Shown: positions 11,018 to 17,441 of the stretch, piece after piece | Layout: every line of letters starts with the position of its first letter | Numbering within the stretch: position 1 is the stretch's first letter | Assembly (NCBI GenBank): GCA_003388555.1 | Contig: QQVD01000057.1 | Location: forward strand, 1 to 43,191 | From: Acidobacteriota bacterium | Lineage (GTDB): Bacteria > Acidobacteriota > Thermoanaerobaculia > Multivoradales > Multivoraceae | Direction of reading: 5' to 3' | DNA length: 43,191 nucleotides | Notes under the pieces: model-generated | Databases searched by the model: none | Seen by the model: the letters and a program-made list of their open reading frames with translations, nothing else | What the model was told of the DNA's origin: nothing | Translations under genes and position numbers: made by a program

Positions 11018-11044
11018 GGAATATCCGGCTCCCTCATCCGTATC
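11018..11044 (+). promoter_or_regulatory. Putative ECF-type promoter upstream of the sigma gene
   Basis: GGAAT (11018-11022), 16 bases, CGTATC (11039-11044). This follows the ECF pattern GGAAC/T - 16-17 bases - CGT, and matches the motif in front of the outer-membrane protein gene (26057-26084). It would give a leader of about 135 bases before the sigma start and suggests autoregulation. Sequence match only. Confidence 0.4.
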
Positions 11045-11185
11045 CTGGGCATGATCCTGGTGATGGAAGGTCCGTGCGCAGGGCGTATCGTTGCAGGGCA
11101 CCATACAGGTGAGCATCGGGAGGGCAGCCGCAGTGCAGTCGACAGGCACAGGGACCGGGTCCGCAACGGCGGAGGGCCGCTGACC

Positions 11186-11884
11186 GTGGGACTCCTCGGG
11201 GCCGGACGCCGGCTGCACGGTGCAGTCGCGAAGACGGCGGAGGCACCGACGACGACGGAGCGGTTCGGGCGGGTGGCGGAGGAGGGCGTCGCAGCCGACG
11301 GTGAGGACGCCCTCCACGCCGAGCTCGTGGCGGGATCGCTGCGCGGCGAGGCGAAGGCTCTCGAGGCGCTCGCGCTGTCGCTGCGCCCGCACGCCTACCG
11401 CCTCGCTCTGCAGCTGCTCGGCAACCACGAGGACGCGCTCGACTGCGCCCAGGAGTCCCTGCTGCGCTTCTTCGCCCACCTCGGCTCATACGACCCGCGT
11501 CAGCCCCTGCTGCCCTGGGTGCGTCGCATCGTGCGCAATCGCGCCATCGACATGCTGCGGCGGCGCCGGGTGCGCAGGGCCGACTCCCTCGACACCTCGG
11601 GACCGGAGGGCGAAGCCATCGAGCTCGTCGATCCCAACGTCGCCGAACCGACCGAGTCGCTCCAGCTGGCGCGGCGCCGCCGCCTGGTGTGGAGCTGTCT
11701 GCAGGAGATGAACCAGACCCAGAAGGAGATCCTGGTGCTGCGTGACTACCAGGACCTCAGCTACCGCGAGATCGCCGACGAGCTGGGGATTCCGACCGGC
11801 ACCGTCATGTCCCGGTTGCACCGCGCCAGGGCCGAGCTGCGGCGCCTGGTCATCGGCGAGCTCGACCAGACCTCCGTCGCCTGA
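11186..11884 (+). CDS. ECF-type RNA polymerase sigma factor
   Basis: 232 aa from GTG 11186; GTG 11273 (203 aa) is an equally possible start and is closer to the family's usual length. Region 2 is seen as YRLALQLLGNHEDALDCAQE, followed by LLPWVRRIVRNRAIDMLRRRR. Region 4 contains LSYREIADELGIPTGTVMSRLHRAR, the DNA-binding helix-turn-helix. An acidic linker sits between them, and no extra C-terminal domain is present. It should direct polymerase to a small regulon, released by the membrane protein encoded 49 bases downstream. An ECF-like motif lies upstream. The ECF subgroup cannot be fixed by eye. Confidence 0.92.
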   Translation: MGLLGAGRRLHGAVAKTAEAPTTTERFGRVAEEGVAADGEDALHAELVAGSLRGEAKALEALALSLRPHAYRLALQLLGNHEDALDCAQESLLRFFAHLGSYDPRQPLLPWVRRIVRNRAIDMLRRRRVRRADSLDTSGPEGEAIELVDPNVAEPTESLQLARRRRLVWSCLQEMNQTQKEILVLRDYQDLSYREIADELGIPTGTVMSRLHRARAELRRLVIGELDQTSVA

Positions 11885-11933
11885 ACCGGGCAGGAACGAT
11901 CACGGCGCCAGCCCACCACTCCTTGGATCCGAC

Positions 11934-12443
11934 ATGGCCGCATCGAGTCGACAGCCCGGAACCGAGACGCCGCGGTCGCAGAGCGCGACGGCGCCGTGCC
12001 CCTTCGACGAGACGCGTCGACCGTTCCCCGAGGAGCACCTGTCCGGCGCCCTCGATGGAGTCCTGACCCGGATCGAGAGCTCGCGGGTGCGCCAGCACGT
12101 GCGGGAGTGCCCGCGCTGCCGGGCCGTCTACGAGGAGCTGGCGCTGAACCGTCGCGCGGCACTGACCACGGTGTTCCCCGCACCTCCCGACGACCAGTGG
12201 GACGAGAGCCCGCGCGGAGTCGTCAGTCGCTGGACGCGTAACCTGGGTTGGCTGCTGTTCGCCTTCGTGGCGCTGGTGGTGCTCGCCTCGAGCGTCGTGG
12301 CGCCGGAGTTCCTGTCGCGCGAGAGGGTCGGTCTCTGGCTGCTACGCTGCACCGCCTTGGCGACCCTCGCGGTTCTGGTCTCGGTGGGGATCGACCGCTG
12401 GCGGTCGATGAGGGGAGACCTCTACCGCGGTGTGCGCAGATGA
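11934..12443 (+). CDS. Zinc-finger anti-sigma factor-like membrane protein
   Basis: 169 aa. The N-terminal cytoplasmic part carries H55-x3-C59-x2-C62 (HVRECPRC), the zinc-binding anti-sigma signature. Two hydrophobic segments follow, around GWLLFAFVALVVLASSVV and LLRCTALATLAVLVSVGI, then a short basic tail. The domain before the zinc finger (CPFDETRRPFPEEHLSGALDG) fits the sigma-binding helix. Next to the ECF gene, it most likely sequesters that sigma factor at the membrane. ATG 11934; its stop overlaps the next start (ATGA). No large periplasmic sensor domain is present, so the signal may act through the membrane or the zinc site. Confidence 0.75.
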   Translation: MAASSRQPGTETPRSQSATAPCPFDETRRPFPEEHLSGALDGVLTRIESSRVRQHVRECPRCRAVYEELALNRRAALTTVFPAPPDDQWDESPRGVVSRWTRNLGWLLFAFVALVVLASSVVAPEFLSRERVGLWLLRCTALATLAVLVSVGIDRWRSMRGDLYRGVRR

Positions 12444-12793
12444 TCATCACCACCAGCGACAGCGTGCCCGGCTACCGGGTGGTGCGATCGATGGGCCTGG
12501 TGCGCGGCAACACGATCCGCACCCGGCACGTCGGCAAAGACATCCTCGCGGTCCTGCGCGGCCTGGTGGGTGGCGAGGTGTCGGAGTACACCAAGCTGTT
12601 CGCGGAGTCGCGGGAGCAGGCGATCGACCGGATGACCGAGGACGCGGAGGCGCTCGGCGCCAACGGCATCATCGGCGTGCGCTTCGCCACTTCGATGGTG
12701 ATGGCTTCGGCTGCCGAGCTGCTCGCCTACGGCACCGCGGTGCGGGTGGAAGAGGAAGAAGTAACGGAGCCGCCTGGCGCCGCCGCGACCTGA
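12440..12793 (+). CDS. YbjQ family (UPF0145) protein
   Basis: 117 aa. The family pattern is clear: start with MIITTSDSVPGYRVVRSMGLVRGNTIR, then EYTKLFAESREQAIDRMTEDAEALGANGIIGVRF, ending in a conserved small-residue strand with AYGTAVRV. Members form pentameric beta-rich assemblies described as putative heavy-metal-binding; biochemical role unknown. ATG 12440 overlaps the anti-sigma stop by 4 bases, so it belongs to the sigma/anti-sigma unit and may be its output or accessory. The C-terminal acidic tail is slightly longer than usual. Confidence 0.88.
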   Translation: MIITTSDSVPGYRVVRSMGLVRGNTIRTRHVGKDILAVLRGLVGGEVSEYTKLFAESREQAIDRMTEDAEALGANGIIGVRFATSMVMASAAELLAYGTAVRVEEEEVTEPPGAAAT

Positions 12794-12849
12794 GCTCGGG
12801 CCGACGCCCGGCGCTCGACGGTCGAGATCGGGCACCGCAACCGTCGTCA

Positions 12850-12899
12850 GTCGGCGATCACACGTCGGCGGTGATCAGTCGGTGATGATCAGTCGGCGC
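12850..12899. repeat. 14-bp tandem repeat at the 3' end of the thioredoxin-like gene
   Basis: GTCGG recurs exactly every 14 bases (12850, 12864, 12878, 12892). Units 2 and 3 are GTCGGCGGTGATCA and GTCGGTGATGATCA; the outer ones are degenerate. The stop codon of the minus-strand gene (12889-12891) lies in unit 3. It fills most of the 95-bp gap between convergent genes. Confidence 0.7.
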
Positions 12900-13749
12900 T
12901 GCGCGCCACCGCCAGGGCCTGATTGAGCGCCATGTCAGGAAAGCGCCAGCTGAGGCCCTGGACGCGCTGCTTCTCCTCACCGTCGACGTAGATCACTCCG
13001 AACGGGAGCTGACCGCTGATCTCGAACTGCTTGGCGAGCTCGTCCTTCTGGATGTCGAGCGGCAGGCCGTGGTACTCGAACCGGATCGGAGTGCCGACGA
13101 GCTGCTGCTCGAGCTTGAAGATCTTCGGCACCATGTCCTGGCAGTGGTTGCACCAGCTGCCGAAGAAGACCTTGACGACCACCGGCTCCTCGACCTGGAA
13201 GAGCGGATTGAGGTGCTGCGCGAACGGCTCGTAGAGCTTGGCGCGGGTGCCCCAGGTCGGGTCGTACGCGACGATGTCCTTCTGGGTCGTCGGTCCGAGC
13301 AGAGGTGGCTTGATCGACATCGAGTACGCCGCGCCGTCGTGCTGGAAACGTGGCAGCTGGCCGACGATCTCGAAGTCCCCGCTCTTCGTCGGCTGAGCCG
13401 AGGGCTTGCGGTTCCAGATCCCCTCGTCGCCGGGAACGAAGTCCGAGCTCGGGTAGATCCTCATCGAGCGGCCGCGCGGGACGAGCTCGACCACACCTTC
13501 GATCGGCGCCGCGGCGACGAGCACCGATCCAGCCGCGGCGGAGCGGAAGAAGCGGACGTCGGGGACCGGCTTGCCGTCCCGCGAGAGCACGTAGCCGCCG
13601 ATCTCGACGAACTCGTTGGGGTCGGCCTTCGGCGGCTGCGCGAAGGCGCTCGTGGCGGCGAGGAGCCCGGCCATCAGCAGGCACGGCAGGAGGGCCGGGA
13701 TCGTGGTCTTCGGGGAGGGCTGGAATCGGGGGGATCGAAGTGCGGCCAT
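12889..13749 (-). CDS. Secreted thioredoxin-fold protein (CNHC)
   Basis: 286 aa. Sec signal peptide with hydrophobic core ALLPCLLMAGLLAATSAFA, probably cleaved before Q38. Residues ~45-150 form a beta-rich region beginning IGGYVLSRDGKPVPDVRF, resembling a carboxypeptidase-regulatory-like or other Ig-like strand set. The C-terminal half is a thioredoxin fold with FFGSWCNHCQDMVPKI (C200, C203) and LPFGVIYVDG supplying the cis-Pro region. It likely acts as a periplasmic thiol oxidoreductase or TlpA/ResA-like reductant; redox direction cannot be read from sequence. ATG 13749 chosen because it begins the signal peptide. No cytochrome-maturation genes adjoin it. Confidence 0.78.
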   Translation of the reverse strand: MAALRSPRFQPSPKTTIPALLPCLLMAGLLAATSAFAQPPKADPNEFVEIGGYVLSRDGKPVPDVRFFRSAAAGSVLVAAAPIEGVVELVPRGRSMRIYPSSDFVPGDEGIWNRKPSAQPTKSGDFEIVGQLPRFQHDGAAYSMSIKPPLLGPTTQKDIVAYDPTWGTRAKLYEPFAQHLNPLFQVEEPVVVKVFFGSWCNHCQDMVPKIFKLEQQLVGTPIRFEYHGLPLDIQKDELAKQFEISGQLPFGVIYVDGEEKQRVQGLSWRFPDMALNQALAVARSAD

Positions 13750-13900
13750 GGGATATCTCGTGAGCGGTTCTCTTGATGTTCGGGCGGCGGACGATGGCTG
13801 GCGCCGTAAGGGGGGTCCGCGGCACGCGGCAAGCCCGTCGCCGGCGGCTCGGCAGAAGGACCTGGGCGCCGGCTGAGGTCAACGACCCCGCACACGCATG

Positions 13901-15067
13901 CTATTCCCCGTCGCTCCGTGGTGGAGACGACGGTCCACCTTCGCTGCTCCCGGGAGGACCGCCGCGACGGTCGCCGACGGTAGGTTCCTCGGCGCGCACC
14001 AGGCCCGCCTCCCGCCGGCCGCTGGCGTCGGCGAGGGCTCGCCAGAGACCGGTTTCCGGCGGCGAGACGAGGATCGTCCCGGCGGCGGTCAGCGCCACCG
14101 CGCCGCCTCCGGGCAGCTCTTCGACGACGCTTTCGACGGCGCTTCCCGGTTCGGTGTGCCGCAGCCGCTCGACGATGGCGTGCGCCGCCATGCGGCGGAC
14201 CAGGCTGCCGTCCGGGCCGAGCACGACGGCGGCTCCGGAGCGGTTGTCGGCGAACAGCCCTGCGCCCGGCAGCGCGACGTCGGAGAAGGCGTCGGCCTCG
14301 CGCAGCGCGGCGCCGCCGGTCGAGACCCCGACCGCCAGATTGCCGTACCGATCGAGGGCGACGACACCGACCGATCCGGGCACGCCGGGGACCGCATCGA
14401 CCTCGCCCCGTCGCCTGGCCGAGCGCAGCTCCAGCAGTCGTGGCGGCGTGGTGAAGAAGTTCTGCGGCGCCTTCTCGACTCCCAGCTCGCCTGCCGCCTG
14501 GTCGGCCAGCGCGGCGACACGGATCGTGCCTCCTCCCTGCTCGAGCAGTCGCCTGGCCAGCACGATCGGGTTGCGCACGTTGCGGGTGCCGAAGACGACG
14601 CCCATCGCGTGCGAGCGGCCGTCGATCAACGCCGCATCGAGACGGTGGGTGCCGCGGTCGGTGAAGGCCGCGCCCCGCCCGGCGTTGAACGACGGTTCGT
14701 CCTCCAGGCGGCGCAGCAGCTCCGCGACCACGTCGACCGCTGCGGATCCAGCGGTCAGTCGCTGGATCCCGGCGTCGAGGACGACCTGCAGGGCCTCGAG
14801 CCGTGCGTTGGCAGCGGCGGAGCCCGCGAGCGAAGTCTCGGGGCCGCCATGCACGACGAGAGCCCAGTCTAAGCGCTCGCCGTCCGCGGCCCCGGGCGAG
14901 TCGGAGCGAGGCTCGGCGGCGCCAGCGGTCCGATCGCCGCCGGCGGGCCGGCCTTCGACGGTGGCGTCGACGTCGTCGCCGCTCTCGGTCGACGGGCAGG
15001 CGAGCAGCACCAGCGCCACCGCGAACGCCGCCGAGCAGGCCCGGAGCGTCCGCGTCGCTGGCGGCAT
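13901..15067 (-). CDS. Isoaspartyl peptidase/asparaginase-2-fold lipoprotein, divergent active site
   Basis: 388 aa. Lipoprotein signal with lipobox LLAC (C24), then a ~40-residue acidic/Gly linker. The Ntn-hydrolase domain starts at WALVVHGGPE and shows FNAGRGAAFTDRG, LDAALIDG, RNVRNPIVLAR, GNLAVGVSTGG and LPGAGLFADN. The autocleavage and nucleophile site, normally GTVG, is G231-S232-VG, so Thr is replaced by Ser. The substrate-binding GRVGDSP loop is lost (ADAFSDVAL), as is the TGxGE motif. It may be a self-processing enzyme of altered specificity or inactive. ATG 15067 is the only start that opens the lipoprotein signal. Membrane-anchored outside the cytoplasm by inference. Confidence 0.82.
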   Translation of the reverse strand: MPPATRTLRACSAAFAVALVLLACPSTESGDDVDATVEGRPAGGDRTAGAAEPRSDSPGAADGERLDWALVVHGGPETSLAGSAAANARLEALQVVLDAGIQRLTAGSAAVDVVAELLRRLEDEPSFNAGRGAAFTDRGTHRLDAALIDGRSHAMGVVFGTRNVRNPIVLARRLLEQGGGTIRVAALADQAAGELGVEKAPQNFFTTPPRLLELRSARRRGEVDAVPGVPGSVGVVALDRYGNLAVGVSTGGAALREADAFSDVALPGAGLFADNRSGAAVVLGPDGSLVRRMAAHAIVERLRHTEPGSAVESVVEELPGGGAVALTAAGTILVSPPETGLWRALADASGRREAGLVRAEEPTVGDRRGGPPGSSEGGPSSPPRSDGE

Positions 15068-15330
15068 GAGGTGGGCGGCCTGCACCGCTTGCCCGATGGA
15101 ATGCACGAAGAGCACGAGGGGAGTGGGGGACACCCGCGCCCAGCCTGCCTGGCGTCGGCGGGCGCCGACTCGGGGCCGTGGGTTGCGATGTCCCGCTCGG
15201 CCGAGACGTGGCGTCGATGGGCGGCGTTGTGGGCGAAGCGGCTGCCGGTCCCAGCCGCGGTGGCGACGGAGTGCGGGCAGTGCGATTCCCACCCGCGTCT
15301 CGGATCTCAGGCGATGGCGGCCGCAGGCTA

Positions 15331-15410
15331 CCACCGTCATGCACCGTCATGCACCGTCATGCACCGTCGTGCACCGTCATGCACCGTCGCGCACCGTCGC
15401 GCACGGTCGC
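15331..15410. repeat. Eight-copy 10-bp tandem repeat (GCACCGTCAT)
   Basis: Eight consecutive units with no spacers. Four read xCACCGTCAT; the later ones drift at positions 8-10 (CGT, CGC) and the last is GCACGGTCGC. Period 10 puts every copy on the same face of the helix. It is located ~70 bp upstream of the symporter operon and ~265 bp upstream of the asparaginase-like gene. Confidence 0.92.
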
Positions 15411-15463
15411 GCGCTGGTCTTGGGGATTCGCTGCCGGCCGGGCGCGTCGCCGCCAAAGGGCGA

Positions 15464-15469
15464 TAGTCT
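15464..15469 (+). promoter_or_regulatory. -10-like box before the symporter operon
   Basis: TAGTCT ends 8 bases before ATG 15478; with a typical 6-8-base distance to the transcription start the mRNA would be leaderless or nearly so. No purine-rich ribosome site precedes this ATG. No clear -35. Confidence 0.3.
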
Positions 15470-15477
15470 GTCCACAG

Positions 15478-15864
15478 ATGCAGCAGGTCGGTAGTGACGA
15501 GGTGGCCGGACGCCGGGACGGAGTCGGGGGCTCTGGACGTTCGGAGGGCCCCGATCCGTTCCCGTGGGACGAGCTGACGCCCGTCGACGAGCCCTCCAGG
15601 CACCGTGCCTTCTGGTGGCTCGGAGCCGGCCTCGTGGTGCTCGGTACTCCCTGGTGGCAGCCGCCCGCCCTCGCCGGCCGACTGGTCTTCGGTCTGCCGT
15701 TCTGGGTCGTCTGCAGCCTGGCGTGTGCCGCCGGTCTCGCCTGTCTGATCTCGTTCGCGAGCCTGCGCTGGTGGTCCGACGGCGAGCCCGGCCGCGCTCC
15801 CGAGCATGCGGCGGAGGGGGCGATGAGTGACGAGGCCCCTCGCGGCGGTGAGGCGGGCCGATGA
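15478..15864 (+). CDS. DUF3311-like small membrane protein
   Basis: 128 aa. A hydrophilic N-terminus (~45 residues) is followed by two transmembrane segments, FWWLGAGLVVLGTPWW and FGLPFWVVCSLACAAGLACLIS, and a charged tail. The GLPFWVVCSL segment and the position directly in front of a Na+/solute symporter fit DUF3311 proteins, thought to be accessory subunits of such symporters. The N- and C-terminal extensions make it longer than typical (60-90 aa). It shares ATGA (15861-15864) with the symporter start. Confidence 0.65.
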   Translation: MQQVGSDEVAGRRDGVGGSGRSEGPDPFPWDELTPVDEPSRHRAFWWLGAGLVVLGTPWWQPPALAGRLVFGLPFWVVCSLACAAGLACLISFASLRWWSDGEPGRAPEHAAEGAMSDEAPRGGEAGR

Positions 15865-17441
15865 ACGTCGGCGTCGGCAGCGACCAGCTCGCGCTCGGCA
15901 CCCCGGCCCTGCTCGTGTTGGGCGTCTATCTGCTGCTGATGCTCGCGCTCGGCTTCCTCGGTCGGATCCGCCGGCAGAACGACTCGCTGAGGGACTTCTA
16001 CCTCGCCGGCGAGGGCTTCGGCTTCGCGGTGCTGTTCCTGACCCTGTTCGCGACCCAGTACTCGGGGAACACACTGCTCGGTTTCGCCGGCCGCTCCTAC
16101 CAGCAGGGGCTGAGCTACGTGGTCAGCGTGACCTTCATGATCGCGGTGGTCGGGGTGCTGATCGTCTACGCGCCCCGCCTCTACCGCCTCGCCCGCCGCT
16201 ACCAGTACATCACCCCGACCGACTTCGTCTTCCATCGCTTCGGCTCCCACCAGCTGCGCCTCGGCGCCGTGGTGCTGCTCTGCTGGGGCCTGGCCAACTA
16301 CGTCCTCGAGCAGCTGGTGGCGATGGGTCACGCGGTCGAGGCGATCAGCGGCGGCCGCCTCAGCTTCATGCAGGGAGTGCTGCTGCTGGCGCTGGTGATG
16401 CTGATCTACGAATCGCTCGGCGGCATGCGCTCGGTGGCCTGGACCGACACCGTGCAGGGCGGTCTGCTGCTCGCCGGTTGTGCGGTGATCCTGTTCGCGC
16501 TGGTGCGCATGGACGGTGGTCTCGTCGCCGCCACGGAACGCATCGCCGAGGTCGAGGCGTTCAAGCTCGAGCGCCCGGACGGCGCCGGGCTGCGCCTGTG
16601 GATGAGTCAGCTGGTGCTGCTCGGCATCGGCGTCGCGATCTATCCCCACGCCATCCAACGCGTCTTCTCGGCGCGCCGACTCGGTGTGCTGCGCGCCTCG
16701 CTGGCGGTGATGGCCTTCATGCCGCTGCTGACCACGCTGCTCGCCTTCCTGCTCGGGTACGTCGGCTCGAGCCGCTTCCCGGGTCTCGATCGGCTCGAGA
16801 GCGACCGCATCACCCTGCTCGTGCTCGCCGATCTGGCGCAGCGATCGCCATGGACCTACTGGCTCGTGATCCTGGTGCTCTGCGCCGTGGTCGCCGCGAT
16901 CATGTCGACCGCCGACTCGGCGCTGCTGTCGATCGCCTCGATGTTCACCCGTGACGTCTACCAGCCCTACCTGCAACCCCGCCTCGGGCTGCGCACCACC
17001 GGCCGGCACCTCCTGGCCGTCGGCAAGATCGTCTCGTGGTCCCTGATGGCGGTGCTGATCCTGCTCGCCTGGGTGTCGCTGCGCACCGAGAGCTCGATCT
17101 GGCTCCTCATCCGGCTCAAGCTCGAGTTCATGGTCCAGCTCGCGCCCTGTCTGCTGCTCGGGCTCTACTGGCGTCGGCTGCACGGCCGAGCGGTGTTCTG
17201 GGGCATGGTGGCCGGCAGCGGCTTCACCCTGGCGGTGTGGCTGGGAGTGATGGCGGGCCTGTGGCAGAGTCGCTCGCCGTTCGAGGTCAGCGCCGGCGTT
17301 TGGGGTCTGTTGCTCAACGCGCTGGTCGCGGTGACGTGGAGCTGGCTGCGCCCGCGCGAGGCGTCGGTGGAGAGGCGCGCCGACGCGTCCTCATTGGAAG
17401 GCGTCGCCGACGGCGCGCTTCCCGGGAGCCGTACGAGGTGA
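15861..17441 (+). CDS. Sodium:solute symporter (SSS family)
   Basis: 526 aa with about 13 hydrophobic segments in the inner membrane. Family features: DFYLAGEGFGFAVLFLTLFATQYSGNTLLGFAG at the first helices, YITPTDFVFHRFGS, a GGMRSVAWTDTVQG region, and CAVVAAIMSTADSALLSIASMFTRDVY, which includes the conserved Ser/Asp Na+ site segment. Substrate not deducible; relatives move carboxylates, amino acids, nucleosides or pantothenate. It is coupled by 4-base overlaps both to the small protein upstream and to the kinase gene downstream. Confidence 0.93.
   Translation: MNVGVGSDQLALGTPALLVLGVYLLLMLALGFLGRIRRQNDSLRDFYLAGEGFGFAVLFLTLFATQYSGNTLLGFAGRSYQQGLSYVVSVTFMIAVVGVLIVYAPRLYRLARRYQYITPTDFVFHRFGSHQLRLGAVVLLCWGLANYVLEQLVAMGHAVEAISGGRLSFMQGVLLLALVMLIYESLGGMRSVAWTDTVQGGLLLAGCAVILFALVRMDGGLVAATERIAEVEAFKLERPDGAGLRLWMSQLVLLGIGVAIYPHAIQRVFSARRLGVLRASLAVMAFMPLLTTLLAFLLGYVGSSRFPGLDRLESDRITLLVLADLAQRSPWTYWLVILVLCAVVAAIMSTADSALLSIASMFTRDVYQPYLQPRLGLRTTGRHLLAVGKIVSWSLMAVLILLAWVSLRTESSIWLLIRLKLEFMVQLAPCLLLGLYWRRLHGRAVFWGMVAGSGFTLAVWLGVMAGLWQSRSPFEVSAGVWGLLLNALVAVTWSWLRPREASVERRADASSLEGVADGALPGSRTR

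Larger units (their letters stand above)
10667..11185. other. 519-bp gene-free gap rich in inverted repeats
   Basis: No convincing coding sequence on either strand. The first 230 bases hold a series of hairpin-forming inverted repeats, listed separately, plus a small CGACCG/CGGTCG pair (10811-10816/10823-10828). The 10,675-10,745 part is clearly richer in A/T than its surroundings. The second half carries an ECF-like promoter (11018-11044). TTTTCCACA at 10788-10796 resembles a relaxed DnaA box, but nothing else supports an origin. Confidence 0.6.
15068..15477. other. 410-bp gene-free region with a tandem repeat and a -10-like site
   Basis: Lies between divergently transcribed genes. Apart from the 10-bp repeats (15331-15410) and a TAGTCT -10-like hexamer (15464-15469) eight bases before the next ATG, I see nothing recognisable; open frames here are high-GC artefacts. 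Confidence 0.5.

Noticed and set aside
15331-15410. CRISPR array
   Set aside because: Units are 10 bp and directly abutting with no spacers, and no cas gene is near.
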